Below are positions 51,338 through 59,964 of a DNA stretch of 64,000 bases, in pieces. A program made the translations under genes and the position numbers. This stretch comes from Microbacterium sp. EST19A. Its GTDB lineage: Bacteria; Actinomycetota; Actinomycetes; Actinomycetales; Microbacteriaceae. A model generated the notes under the pieces. It worked only from the letters and a program-made list of their open reading frames with translations. It was not told the DNA's origin and did no database searches. Numbering within the stretch: the stretch's first letter is position 1; every line of letters starts with the position of its first letter. The stretch is from contig NZ_JAHXYZ010000002.1 of NCBI RefSeq assembly GCF_019969685.1, positions 1,116,001-1,180,000 of the forward strand. Reading direction: 5' to 3'.

Positions 51338-52507
51338 ATGGAGAGGCTCTCCGCACGGCTGCTGTCGTGGGCGTCGCTGATCGACGAGAAGACACTCGCG
51401 CAGGCGCACACCACGGCACGCATGCCGTTCATCCACCCGCATCTGGCACTGATGCCGGATGCGCACCTCGGAAAGGGTGCGACCGTCGGATCGGTCATCC
51501 CGACGCTCGGGGCGATCATCCCCGCCGCCGTCGGTGTCGACATCGGCTGCGGCATGATCGCCGTCCGCACCCAGTTCACGAAGAGCGACCTCGAAGGTCG
51601 CGACCTCGCCGAACTCCGGGAGCAGATCGAGCGCGCCATCCCGCTCTCGGCCGGCCGGTACAACAACAAGGTCGTCGCGACCGCCGAGCCTCGCATCGCG
51701 GAGCTCGAGGCGCTGGCTGAGAAGAACGGATTCGACCCTGCGCAGTACGCCGGGAACTGGCGGCTGCAGCTGGGCACGCTCGGCTCGGGCAACCACTTCA
51801 TCGAGGTGTCGGTCGACGAGCTCGACCGGGTCTGGCTGTTCCTGCACTCGGGGTCGCGAGGCGTCGGGAACAAGATCGCCATGAAGCACATCTCGGTCGC
51901 GCAGCGGCTCGCGAAGCAGTGGTGGATCGACCTCCCTGACCCCGACCTGGCGTACCTGGTCGAGGGGACGCCGGAGTTCACCCGGTACATCCGGGAGCTC
52001 CGGTGGGCCCAGCACTTCGCGCTGCTGAACCGGGCGGAGATGATGGATCGGGTCGTGCGTCAGGTGTCGGAGTTCCTCAGCACACCGGTGGACGAGCAGG
52101 AGCGGATCAATTGCCACCACAACTTCACCGAGTCGGAGAAGCACTACGGCAAGCAGGTGTGGGTGTCGCGGAAGGGGGCGATCCAGGCGGACGCCGGTCG
52201 GCCCGGACTCATCCCCGGCTCGATGGGCACCGCTTCGTACGTGGTCGAAGGGCTCGGCGACCCGCAGTCGCTGAACTCGTCGCCGCACGGCGCCGGCCGG
52301 AACTTCTCCCGGTCGACGGCACGGAAGACGTTCACGCACGAGCAGCTGCGGGAGGCGATGACGGGGATCGAGTTCCGTGACACGGACGCCTTCATCGACG
52401 AGATCCCGCAGGCGTACAAGCCGATCGACCAGGTGATGGCGGATGCCGCGAGCCTCGTGTCGATCCGGCACACGCTGCGGCAGCTCGTCAACGTGAAGGG
52501 CGACTGA
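51338..52507 (+). CDS. rtcB: RNA-splicing ligase RtcB family
   Basis: A 389-residue GTP/Mn-dependent RNA ligase joining 2',3'-cyclic phosphate or 3'-phosphate to 5'-OH ends. Metal ligands: the cysteine C71 of DIGCGM, N152-H153 of GSGNHFIEV, H170 of HSGSRGVG and H261-N262 of HHNFTE. H317 in SSPHGAGR is the guanylylation site. Length and motifs fit the shorter, standalone bacterial group; the ordinary partner RtcA is not in this window. It is followed by a perfect 36-base palindrome as terminator. Confidence 0.95.
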   Translation: MERLSARLLSWASLIDEKTLAQAHTTARMPFIHPHLALMPDAHLGKGATVGSVIPTLGAIIPAAVGVDIGCGMIAVRTQFTKSDLEGRDLAELREQIERAIPLSAGRYNNKVVATAEPRIAELEALAEKNGFDPAQYAGNWRLQLGTLGSGNHFIEVSVDELDRVWLFLHSGSRGVGNKIAMKHISVAQRLAKQWWIDLPDPDLAYLVEGTPEFTRYIRELRWAQHFALLNRAEMMDRVVRQVSEFLSTPVDEQERINCHHNFTESEKHYGKQVWVSRKGAIQADAGRPGLIPGSMGTASYVVEGLGDPQSLNSSPHGAGRNFSRSTARKTFTHEQLREAMTGIEFRDTDAFIDEIPQAYKPIDQVMADAASLVSIRHTLRQLVNVKGD

Positions 52508-52510
52508 GGA

Positions 52511-52546
52511 GAGGGGTCGGGTGGAGCATGCTCCACCCGACCCCTC
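52511..52546 (+). terminator. Perfect 36-bp palindrome terminator after rtcB
   Basis: GAGGGGTCGGGTGGAGCA and its exact reverse complement (52511-52528 with 52529-52546), followed by TTGC. It lies four bases after the rtcB stop and 40 bases before the next gene. This is a very stable structure, with a folded loop of four bases. Confidence 0.85.
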
Positions 52547-52585
52547 TTGCGGCAGAGTGGAAGAACCCAGGATGAAGGAGATCAC

Positions 52586-52984
52586 GTGAACGGCGAGGAA
52601 CTGCAGGAGTGTGCTCGGGCACGAGTCGACGAGCTTCCCGGTGCCGTTCTGGAGTATCCGTTCGGACCCGAATGGGAGGTGTACAAGGTTCGGGACAAGG
52701 TGTTCATGCTGATGATGGATGTCACCGGTGATCCGAGGGTGACCCTGAAAGCCGACCCGGAAGACAGCAAGGCACTCCGGGAGCAGTTCGACGCCATCAC
52801 TCCCGGCTATCACATGAACAAGAAGCACTGGATCACGGTGAACCCCTCCGAGGACCTGGAGCCGGAGCTGATCGAGGATCTGGTCACGGATTCGTACCTG
52901 CTCGTCGTGGCGAACCTCCCGCGCGCGAAACGGCCGGTCGACCCGGCCACCTTCGGACAGGACGGCCGGCGCGGTGGGGACTGA
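52586..52984 (+). CDS. MmcQ/YjbR family protein
   Basis: A 132-residue DNA-binding-fold protein of the MmcQ/YjbR (double-wing, CyaY-like) family. The pattern LPGAVLEYPFGPEWEVYKVRDKVFMLM, then VTLKADPEDSKALREQFDAITPGYHMNKKHWITV, is the complete family core. GTG 52586 has AAGGAG seven bases upstream. The role is unknown; members include mitomycin-cluster proteins of uncertain action. Confidence 0.93.
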   Translation: MNGEELQECARARVDELPGAVLEYPFGPEWEVYKVRDKVFMLMMDVTGDPRVTLKADPEDSKALREQFDAITPGYHMNKKHWITVNPSEDLEPELIEDLVTDSYLLVVANLPRAKRPVDPATFGQDGRRGGD

Positions 52985-52986
52985 TC

Positions 52987-54450
52987 TCAGACGGCCGGCG
53001 CAGCTTCGGTCTCGACCGACCGGTCGGTGAACGCGGCCTTCGGAACGAACACGAGCAGCACCGCCGCGGCGAGCGCCGTCGCGCCGCACACCACCCACAC
53101 GGTGAAGTAGCCGGCGAGCGATCCTGCGGTGCCCTCGCTGGCCCCGGCAGCCGTGCTCGCGACCCCGTTCAGCAGCGCGATGCCGAAGACGCACGACGCG
53201 ATCGCGCCGCCGACGGTCTTCACCGAGTTGGTGAGGCCGGTCGCCACGCCCGTCTGCGTCGCCGGAGCAGCGGATGCCGCCGCCGCCGGCAGCGCGGCGA
53301 CGAGCGCACCCGAACCCAGCCCGACCACCACCATGTTCGTGATGACCTGCGCGTAGGTGGCATGGAACGGCAGGAACAGCAGGAACCCGACTCCGACGAG
53401 CACCGAGGCGCCCATGAGCGTGAGCCGCGGAGTCAGCCGGCGTGCGATCGTCGGGAAGAGCAGCGCACCCGTGATCATGGCGATCAGGTAGATCCCGATG
53501 ATCAGCGACGTCGCGAACCCGGTCGTGCCGAGGCCGTAGCCGTAGGTGTCCGGATCGGTGCGGGCGAAGGTCGACAGCGGCGCCTGCGCACCGAGCACGC
53601 TCACCCCGAAGAGTCCGGCGGTGAGGAAGACCGGGCCGAGGGCCGGCGAGCGGAACATGCGCACGTCGATGAGCGGGTCGTCGCAGCGGAGCTCCCACAG
53701 CACGAACGGGATCACGAGGAGGAGGCCGAGCACGACCACGGCCCACGACCAGGGATTCACGAGCCCGCCCTCGAGGCGGAGCAGGCTGAGGCCCCCGGTG
53801 AAGCAGACGAGCGCGAGGGAGATCAGCACGAGACCGACCGTGTCGAACACACCGCCGGTCGGATCCGGCGACTCCTTCACCCCGAACAGGATCACGAAGA
53901 AGCACACGACGATGAGCACGGCCGGCACGAGGAGCACGACCGTGAGCGGGAGGACGTCGATCAGCGCACCGCCGACGAGGGCGCCGATGATCGCACCGCC
54001 CTCGAGCGCGGCGACGAGGAGCCCGGCCGCCTTCGCCGTGATCGAGGACCGCCCCTCCATGCGCCGCGACCGCGACCAGATGAGGGCGATCTCCAGCGGG
54101 AGCCAGACGACGTAGAACCCCATCAGCGCCCAGGCGGCGAGGAAGACGCCGAACGAGTCGGTGAACGGCAGCACGAGGGCGGCCGCGGCGGTGAGGGCGG
54201 TCGAGATCAGCAGCATCCGCTTGTGGCCGACCATGTCGCCGAGCTTCGCGAACGCCGGAACCACGAGCGCCGACAGCATGAGCTGCGCGCCTTCGAGCCA
54301 GTTGACGTCGGCGTCGTGGATGCCGAGATGACGGGCGATGTCGGTGAGCATGGGCGTGTAGTAGCCCTGCAGCACGCCGCTGGTGAACTCGACGAAGGCG
54401 AGGAAGCCGACGACGACAGCGAGGGTGCCCAGTGTGCGCGTGCGCGTCAT
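52987..54450 (-). CDS. MFS transporter, DHA2-like (14 helices)
   Basis: A 487-residue drug/H+ antiporter-type transporter. There are 14 predicted helices. The motif A-like loop is GDMVGHKRMLLI after helix 2, and the helix 5 region GGAIIGALVGGALIDVLP resembles motif C of exporters. The SD AGGAG precedes ATG 54450. It is convergent with the YjbR gene and follows the M20 peptidase in the same direction by 28 bases. The substrate is unknown. Confidence 0.92.
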   Translation of the reverse strand: MTRTRTLGTLAVVVGFLAFVEFTSGVLQGYYTPMLTDIARHLGIHDADVNWLEGAQLMLSALVVPAFAKLGDMVGHKRMLLISTALTAAAALVLPFTDSFGVFLAAWALMGFYVVWLPLEIALIWSRSRRMEGRSSITAKAAGLLVAALEGGAIIGALVGGALIDVLPLTVVLLVPAVLIVVCFFVILFGVKESPDPTGGVFDTVGLVLISLALVCFTGGLSLLRLEGGLVNPWSWAVVVLGLLLVIPFVLWELRCDDPLIDVRMFRSPALGPVFLTAGLFGVSVLGAQAPLSTFARTDPDTYGYGLGTTGFATSLIIGIYLIAMITGALLFPTIARRLTPRLTLMGASVLVGVGFLLFLPFHATYAQVITNMVVVGLGSGALVAALPAAAASAAPATQTGVATGLTNSVKTVGGAIASCVFGIALLNGVASTAAGASEGTAGSLAGYFTVWVVCGATALAAAVLLVFVPKAAFTDRSVETEAAPAV

Positions 54451-54478
54451 CGCGTCTCCTGATCGTTCTCGGGTGAGA

Positions 54479-55828
54479 TCACTGTAACCGTTCGAGGAGC
54501 GCGCGATGGAAGCGCTCTCCGCGCTCCAGCGCGACGATCTCGACGCTCTCGTCGACGCCGTGGATCGAGGCGCGCTGCGCGTTCGACATGTCCAGCGGCG
54601 CGAAGCGGTAGACCGCCGGCGAGAAGCGGTGGAAGTGTCGGGAATCCGTGGCCGCCATCATCACGTACGGTACGGCGGGGACTCCCGGATGCGACACCTC
54701 GAGCGCCTCGGCGAGCAGAGCGAACTGCGGGTTGTCGGTCGGCGACTCCGGGGACGGCTCGCTCGCCTCGAGCACCTCGACCGAGACCAGCGGATCCCGG
54801 ATGCGGCGGCGCACGCGGAACACCGCCTGCTGCGTGGTCTCCCCCAGCGCGATGCGGAGGTTCACGGTCGCCGAGGCCTGGGAGGGCAGCACGTTCGCCG
54901 CGGTGCCGCCGGACTGCATGGTCGGCGCGACCGTCGTGCGGACGAGAGCCGCGGGCTCTCCGCCGAGTGCGGCGAAGACCCGCGCGGTGAGCAGCGGCGC
55001 CGATCCGAGGAGGCGCAGCAGGTGTCGGGCGGGCCCGGGTGTCTGCGTGGCCAACTGTGACAGCATCCGGAGAATCGCACCCGAGGCGTGCGGGCGGAAA
55101 GTGGTGGGACCGAGCCGATCGACGGCGCGGGCGATGCGCCGCACGGCGGTGAGCGACGGCGGAGCGGAGGCGTGGCCGCCGTCACCGCGAGCCGACAGCC
55201 GCACGGTCATCACGCCCTTCTCCCCGACACCGATCATCGCTGCACGCCCCGGCACGAAGGGCAGCGGGGCGTCCACGACGGCCCCGCCCTCGTCGACCAC
55301 GAGCCAGGGCACGACCCCGCGGTCGCGGAGGACCCTGGCGATCTCCTCCGCCGCGTGTCCGTAGGTCTCCTCGTTGCCGCCGAACGAGACGTACACGTCG
55401 CGTGCGGGCACGAATCCGTCGGCGAGGAGGTTCTCGACCGCTTCCAGGACCACGATCAGCGGCCCCTTGTCGTCCAAGGCGCCGCGGCCGTACACCGAAC
55501 CGTCGGCGATCACTCCGGCGAACGGAGGGTGAGTCCAGGCGTCGCTCTCGTCGACGGGGACGACGTCGTAGTGCGCCATCAGCACGACAGGACCGTCGGA
55601 TGCCGCGCCGCGCCCTTCCCAGTGGAACAGGAGCCCGAAGTCCGTATGCCGTTCCCGTCGCAGCTTCTCGTGCACGAGCGGGTACAGGTCCGCGATCACG
55701 GCGACGAACTCTTCGAACGGAGCGGTGCCGCGCTCCTCGAGCTCCGCCGAGACGGTCGGGATCCGGATCATCTGCGAGAGCCGGTCGTCGATGCCGGGGC
55801 GCACGGTCGGTGTCGTCACAATCGTCAT
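54479..55828 (-). CDS. M20/M25/M40 family metallopeptidase
   Basis: A 449-residue exo- or dipeptidase/deacylase of the M20 family. Metal ligands: H of VLMAHYDVVPVDES, D of GRGALDDKGPL, and the glutamates of GGNEETYGH. The lid domain is at about 195-330 (DGGHASAPP). A histidine near the C-terminus completes the site (RHFHRF-SP). Two starts are possible: ATG 55828, or GTG 55819, which has a -10-like TACGAT (plus strand 55827-55832) seven bases upstream and might be a leaderless start. Substrate: small peptides or N-acyl amino acids. Confidence 0.92.
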   Translation of the reverse strand: MTIVTTPTVRPGIDDRLSQMIRIPTVSAELEERGTAPFEEFVAVIADLYPLVHEKLRRERHTDFGLLFHWEGRGAASDGPVVLMAHYDVVPVDESDAWTHPPFAGVIADGSVYGRGALDDKGPLIVVLEAVENLLADGFVPARDVYVSFGGNEETYGHAAEEIARVLRDRGVVPWLVVDEGGAVVDAPLPFVPGRAAMIGVGEKGVMTVRLSARGDGGHASAPPSLTAVRRIARAVDRLGPTTFRPHASGAILRMLSQLATQTPGPARHLLRLLGSAPLLTARVFAALGGEPAALVRTTVAPTMQSGGTAANVLPSQASATVNLRIALGETTQQAVFRVRRRIRDPLVSVEVLEASEPSPESPTDNPQFALLAEALEVSHPGVPAVPYVMMAATDSRHFHRFSPAVYRFAPLDMSNAQRASIHGVDESVEIVALERGERFHRALLERLQ

Positions 55829-55844
55829 CGTAGCGATCGGCCCG

Positions 55845-56726
55845 TCACTGCCACTGCGTGAGCTTGTCGGGGTTGCGGACGATGAGGATTTCGGTGATCC
55901 GGTCGCCTTCGACGATCAGTGAGAACACGGAGTCCGCCCTGCCGCCGACGCGTGCCAGCAGAGCGATGCCGTCGGTCGTCGCGGTCACGGTCAGCTCCGC
56001 CCCGGGGTTCAGGCGCGGCAGGCCGAGGAGGAAGCGGGCGACCCGGTCGGAACCGAGAACCGGCCTCAGCGCCGCCGACATCTTGCCTCCGCCGTCGGAG
56101 CGCAGCACCACGTCCGGATCCAGCAGCGCGACGAGGCGGTCGAACTCGCCGGTCGCCGACGCCTCGAGGAATGCCCGGGCGACCGCGTCGTGCTGCTCGC
56201 GCGTGGCCAGACCTGCGCGGCGCTCGCGCACCCGTCGTCGCCCCTGCGAGGCCAGCTGGCGCACCGCATCCTGGCTACGGCCCACGGTCTCGGCGATCTC
56301 GGCGAACGGCACGCCGAACACGTCGTGCAGCACGAATGAGACGCGTTCCGCCGGCGTGAGCGATTCCAGCACGACCAGCAGGGCCATGCTCACGGATTCG
56401 TCGAGCGTGACGCGGTCGAGCGGATCGAGCTGTGCCGACGCGACCAGCGGCGAGCTGCGGGGCAGCGGCTCGGGGAGCCACGGCCCGACGTAGCTCTCCC
56501 GACGCACCCGGGCCGATCCCAGCACGTCGAGGCAGATGCGCCCCGCGACGCGCATGAGCCAGGCGGCGGGGTTGATGATCTTCGCGCGTTCCTCGTCGGA
56601 CAGGCGGTACCAGCGCACGTACGTCTCCTGCACGGCATCCTCGGCGTCGGCGACGGTGCCGAGCATCCGGTACGCGCGGGCGAGAAGGTTGCGGCGTTCG
56701 GCTTCGAGAGTGTCGAGATCGTCCAT
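55845..56726 (-). CDS. ECF41-type RNA polymerase sigma factor with SnoaL-like C-terminus
   Basis: A 293-residue sigma factor. Region 2 (RAYRMLGTVADAEDAVQETYVRW) and region 4 (GVPFAEIAETVGRSQDAVRQLASQGRR) are joined by a linker with WLPEPL. The C-terminal 110 residues are an NTF2/SnoaL-like domain with DGGGK and the end motif NPDKL. WLPEP, DGGG and NPDKL are the marks of the ECF41 group, in which the fused domain regulates activity in place of an anti-sigma factor. It is divergent from the NAD(P)-binding gene, the usual kind of ECF41 target. The SD AGGAG is seen before ATG. Confidence 0.93.
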   Translation of the reverse strand: MDDLDTLEAERRNLLARAYRMLGTVADAEDAVQETYVRWYRLSDEERAKIINPAAWLMRVAGRICLDVLGSARVRRESYVGPWLPEPLPRSSPLVASAQLDPLDRVTLDESVSMALLVVLESLTPAERVSFVLHDVFGVPFAEIAETVGRSQDAVRQLASQGRRRVRERRAGLATREQHDAVARAFLEASATGEFDRLVALLDPDVVLRSDGGGKMSAALRPVLGSDRVARFLLGLPRLNPGAELTVTATTDGIALLARVGGRADSVFSLIVEGDRITEILIVRNPDKLTQWQ

Positions 56727-56782
56727 CGACTCCTATCCTGTCCCCGATCGGACCATCCGTCGACACGAGCAGTGCAGGTCCG

Positions 56783-56809
56783 CCTCACATTCGCGGATGC
56801 TGCGCCGTC
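56783..56809 (+). promoter_or_regulatory. ECF41-type promoter of the oxidoreductase gene
   Basis: CCTCACA (56783-56789), then 16 bases, then CGTC (56806-56809), 36 bases before the ATG at 56845. The ECF41 consensus as I recall it is TGTCACA-N16-CGTC; five of seven bases of the -35 and the whole -10 agree, with the exact spacing. Confidence 0.72.
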
Positions 56810-56844
56810 GAAGGAGTATGAGCTTCGAACAAGGAGAGTCCCCC

Positions 56845-57585
56845 ATGAAGATCGCCGTCGCAGGAGGTACCGGAGTCGTCGGTCGGCACACGGTCGATGC
56901 GCTGCGAGCAGCGGGCCACGACGCCGTCGTGCTGACCCGCTCGCGCGGTGTCGACCTCGTCACGGGCAAGGGCCTGGATGCGGCGCTGACCGACGTCGAC
57001 GCCGTGATCGACGTCGCGAGCATCGAGACCCTCAAGGCCGCCGCGGCGATCGAGTTCTTCACCGCCGCGACCGGGAACCTCGTGTCGGCCGCCGCCGACG
57101 CCGGCGTCGCGCACGTCGTGCTGCTGTCGATCGTCGGGATCGACCGCATCCCGTACGACTACTACGCGGGCAAGGTCGCGCAGGAGAAGGTCGTCGAGCA
57201 GTCGCCCGTGCCGTGGACGATCCTGCGGGCGACGCAGTTCCACGAGTTCGCCGCGCAGATGTTCGACCGGGCGAAGGTCGGGCCGCTGCATCTCGCGCCG
57301 AACGCGCGCACGCAGCCGGTCGCCGCGCGCGAGGTCGGCGATCGGCTCGCCGAACTCGCCGCCGGAGAGCCACAGGGTCGCGTCCGGGACTTCGCGGGTC
57401 CGCGTGAGGAGCAGCTGGCGGAGATGATCCGCGCCTACGCCCGCAGCGAGGGGTATCGCGGATCGATTCCCGCGCTGAACATCCCCGGCCCCCAGATGGC
57501 CGGGATGCGTGCCGGAGACGCGCTGCCCGGACCGGATGCCGTTCTGGGGCGCCAGACCTTCGCGGAGTGGCTCGCCGCGCACTGA
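56845..57585 (+). CDS. NAD(P)H-binding atypical SDR family protein
   Basis: A 246-residue oxidoreductase or NAD(P)-sensor of the NmrA/atypical short-chain dehydrogenase type. The Rossmann motif GGTGVVGRHTV is at residues 8-18 or so; YYAGKVAQE carries the Tyr-x3-Lys pair and PWTILRATQFHEF is typical of NAD(P)-binding 'epimerase-like' proteins. It is the probable target of the divergent ECF41 sigma factor, since oxidoreductases and epimerases are the classic partner genes. The SD AAGGAGA lies before ATG. The substrate is unknown. Confidence 0.9.
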   Translation: MKIAVAGGTGVVGRHTVDALRAAGHDAVVLTRSRGVDLVTGKGLDAALTDVDAVIDVASIETLKAAAAIEFFTAATGNLVSAAADAGVAHVVLLSIVGIDRIPYDYYAGKVAQEKVVEQSPVPWTILRATQFHEFAAQMFDRAKVGPLHLAPNARTQPVAAREVGDRLAELAAGEPQGRVRDFAGPREEQLAEMIRAYARSEGYRGSIPALNIPGPQMAGMRAGDALPGPDAVLGRQTFAEWLAAH

Positions 57586-57615
57586 CGGATGCCGAGCGGA
57601 GACGACAATGGAAGG

Positions 57616-58626
57616 GTGAGTCTCTTCGCCTTCGCCCCTTCACGAGGCCCGCGCTGGCCGCTCGCGCTGCAGGCCGCGCTGGGCATCGGGGTGCCGATCG
57701 CGGCGATGACCCTTCTCGGTCAACCGGCGCTCGGCTATGTCGCGGCGAGCGGTGCGTTCACCGTGCTGTATCTCGGCTCCGCGCCCGCCGTCGACCGCGC
57801 ACGGGTGCTCCCGCTGGTCGCGGCGGGCCTCCTCCTCAGCGCGGTGTTCGGCGTGCTCATCGCAGGGAACGCGTGGCTGGTGAGCTTCGGCGTCGTGATC
57901 GTGGCGGTCGCCTCGGCGGCGCTCGCCTTCGGCTTCCGTCTCGGCCCGCCGGGTCCGCTGTTCTTCGTGCTGGTCTTCGGGCTCTCGGCGCACGTGGTCG
58001 ACGTCTCGGCGATCGCACCGGTCGTCTACATCGCCGCGCTGGCGGCCGGCTGCGCGTTCTCGTACCTGGTCGCGATGGCACCCCTGCTGCTGCGGCGCAC
58101 TCGCACGACGCCCGCCCGATCTCTGCGGGCCCTGCTTCCCGGGCCTTCCTGGGGAGCGGACTCCCGCATCCTGCTGCTGCGCGTCGGCATCGTCGCCGTC
58201 GTCGGTGTGCTCCTGGGACTCGTCATCGATCCCGCGCGCACGTACTGGATCGTCGGGTCGGCGGTCGCGGTCGTCGGCGTCGCAGCGGCGAGGAAGGCGG
58301 CGTTCCAGCGCGGGCTGCACCGGATGCTCGGCACCGTCGTCGGAGCAGGCGTCTACGCGGTCCTCGCGCTGCTGCATCCGTCAGGCGTCTGGCTCGCGCT
58401 CCTGCTGGCCGCGCTGCAGTTCACGATCGAGCTGGTCGTCGTGCGGCACTATGCCCTCGCACTCGTCTTCATCACCCCGCTCGTTCTGCTCCTCACCGGG
58501 GCGGCGACCGGAGAGATCGGCTCGATGGACATGGCAGCAGAGCGCATCGTCGACACCGTCGTCGGTGCGGCTCTGGGAGCGGCATCCGGGCTGCTGCATC
58601 CGCGGGCGATGCCGGAGAGCTCCTGA
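57616..58626 (+). CDS. FUSC-like/aromatic acid exporter family membrane protein
   Basis: A 336-residue membrane protein with two halves of five to six helices each (about 12-160 and 180-330), and a short charged linker between them. This is the FUSC/ArAE permease arrangement without the large cytoplasmic domain. The second half has DPARTYWIVGSAVAVVG and RMLGTVVGAGVYAVLALL, which is the conserved FUSC motif. The start is taken as GTG 57616, because a -10-like GACAAT stands six bases before it; ATG 57589 is an in-frame alternative. The substrate is unknown. Confidence 0.82.
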   Translation: MSLFAFAPSRGPRWPLALQAALGIGVPIAAMTLLGQPALGYVAASGAFTVLYLGSAPAVDRARVLPLVAAGLLLSAVFGVLIAGNAWLVSFGVVIVAVASAALAFGFRLGPPGPLFFVLVFGLSAHVVDVSAIAPVVYIAALAAGCAFSYLVAMAPLLLRRTRTTPARSLRALLPGPSWGADSRILLLRVGIVAVVGVLLGLVIDPARTYWIVGSAVAVVGVAAARKAAFQRGLHRMLGTVVGAGVYAVLALLHPSGVWLALLLAALQFTIELVVVRHYALALVFITPLVLLLTGAATGEIGSMDMAAERIVDTVVGAALGAASGLLHPRAMPESS

Positions 58627-58668
58627 GAACCCCTTGGCAGGGTGGGCTCGTCCGCACAGAATGGGAGC

Positions 58669-59085
58669 GTGCCCGCCGTGATCGAACCTCCCCGCCCCGC
58701 CGACATCGTCGAGTATCACCGCCAACTGGCGCCGGCGGATCGAGAGATCTGCGAGCTCCTCGCCACCGCGATCGAGCGAGGACTCCCCGAGGCGAGATCC
58801 AAAGTGTGGCACGCGCATCCCGTCTGGTTCCTCGAAGGCAATCCGATCGTCGGCTACGACCGGCTGAAGGATGCCGTGCGGCTGATGTTCTGGAGCGGCC
58901 AGTCGTTCGACGCAGAGGGGCTCGCCGCGTCCGGCAGCTTCAAGGCCGCGGAAGCCCGTTACACCGATGTCGTCGACGTCGACGTCGACGCCGTGACCGC
59001 GTGGCTGTCGGCGGCCCGCGAGATCCAGTGGGACTACGAGCACATCCGCACGAACCGCGGCCTCGTCAAGCGCACCGACTTCTGA
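58669..59085 (+). CDS. DUF1801 family protein (iron-chaperone-like fold)
   Basis: A 138-residue protein of the DUF1801 group. KVWHAHPVWFLEGNPIVGYDRLKDAVRLMFWSG is the conserved core. The C-terminus has an acidic DVVDVDVDAVTAW stretch and ends HIRTNRGLVKR. The start is GTG 58669; a -10-like CAGAAT exactly six bases before (58657-58662) supports it and a leaderless mRNA. The function is unknown; related proteins (frataxin-like YdhG) are proposed to handle iron. Confidence 0.88.
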   Translation: MPAVIEPPRPADIVEYHRQLAPADREICELLATAIERGLPEARSKVWHAHPVWFLEGNPIVGYDRLKDAVRLMFWSGQSFDAEGLAASGSFKAAEARYTDVVDVDVDAVTAWLSAAREIQWDYEHIRTNRGLVKRTDF

Positions 59086-59166
59086 CTCGCGCCCCACCAC
59101 CGGGAACACCGGGCGGCGGGCGACGGTTGCATCCGGAGAACCCGATGTCCTGGAAACGAGGTGCGC

Positions 59167-59433
59167 ATGGAGCTGACACTGGTCTCTTCGTCGTTCTGCG
59201 GCGCATGCGCGCGCACGCGGTCTGTGCTCGCCGACGCGGTGCGCTTCCTTCCTGACGCGATCGTCACCGAGATCGACGTCGCACGCGAACCGGATGCCGC
59301 AGAGGCCCTCGACATCGGCTTCACCCCGACTGTCATCATCCGCGATGGATCCGGCGCGGAGGTCTTCCGCGCCGAGGGCGTGCCGACCGTTCCCCAGGTA
59401 CTCGCGGCGGCCGTGAAGGCACTCCCGGCCTGA
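59167..59433 (+). CDS. Thioredoxin-like protein
   Basis: An 88-residue thioredoxin-fold protein with the redox pair in SSFCGACARTR (C-G-A-C) and the cis-proline in GFTPTVIIRDG. It lacks most of helix 4 of classical thioredoxins and is close to glutaredoxin size. The start is ATG 59167 (GAGG upstream); the GTG at 59161 is a possible alternative. Partners are unknown. Confidence 0.87.
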   Translation: MELTLVSSSFCGACARTRSVLADAVRFLPDAIVTEIDVAREPDAAEALDIGFTPTVIIRDGSGAEVFRAEGVPTVPQVLAAAVKALPA

Positions 59434-59524
59434 ACCGGGAACCTCTTGCGCACGGGTGAGCCCCGGCGCAGACTGACGTGCACAGATGCCCACGAGGACA
59501 CCTCCGCACACCTTGGAGTCGCTC

Positions 59525-59935
59525 ATGCCCGATCTCAACCCGTATCTGTCCTTCCGCACCGAAGCACGCCAGGCCATGGAGTTCTATCAGAGCGTCCTCG
59601 GCGGGGAGCTCGACATCAGCGTGTTCGGGGACTTTCCGGACATGGTTCAGGACCCGAGCCAGAAGGACCTCGTCATGCACGGCCAGCTGACCACTCCCGA
59701 TGGCTTGGTCCTCATGGCATCGGACACTCCCACGGGCATGACGTACGAGAAGCCCCAGGGCATCTCGGTATCGCTCAGCGGCAACACGCAGCAGGTGACG
59801 CAGCAGGTGTGGGACAAGCTGTCCGACGGCGCCACGATCACAATGCCGCTCGACGTGCCGCCGTGGGGCGGAACGTTCGGCATGCTGGTCGACCGCTTCG
59901 GCATCGCCTGGATGCTGCACGGCAACCCCGAGTGA
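59525..59935 (+). CDS. VOC family protein, PhnB/YqjZ type
   Basis: A 136-residue protein beginning LNPYLSFRTEARQAMEFYQSVLGGEL and ending WGGTFGMLVDRFGIAWML. These are signature sequences of PhnB-like (3-demethylubiquinone-9 methyltransferase-like) VOC proteins. The SD TTGGAG precedes ATG 59525 by 7 bases. The role is unknown; the name 'methyltransferase' used in some annotations is not supported by the fold. Confidence 0.92.
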   Translation: MPDLNPYLSFRTEARQAMEFYQSVLGGELDISVFGDFPDMVQDPSQKDLVMHGQLTTPDGLVLMASDTPTGMTYEKPQGISVSLSGNTQQVTQQVWDKLSDGATITMPLDVPPWGGTFGMLVDRFGIAWMLHGNPE

Positions 59936-59939
59936 CCGG

Positions 59940-59960
59940 GGCCCCACCTGCGGGTGGGCC
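59940..59960. terminator. Two-way terminator between PhnB-like gene and thrC
   Basis: GGCCCCACC-TGCG-GGTGGGCC hairpin, eight base pairs with one bulged C and a four-base loop, in the 29-base spacer between converging genes. Confidence 0.7.
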
Positions 59961-59964
59961 TCGC

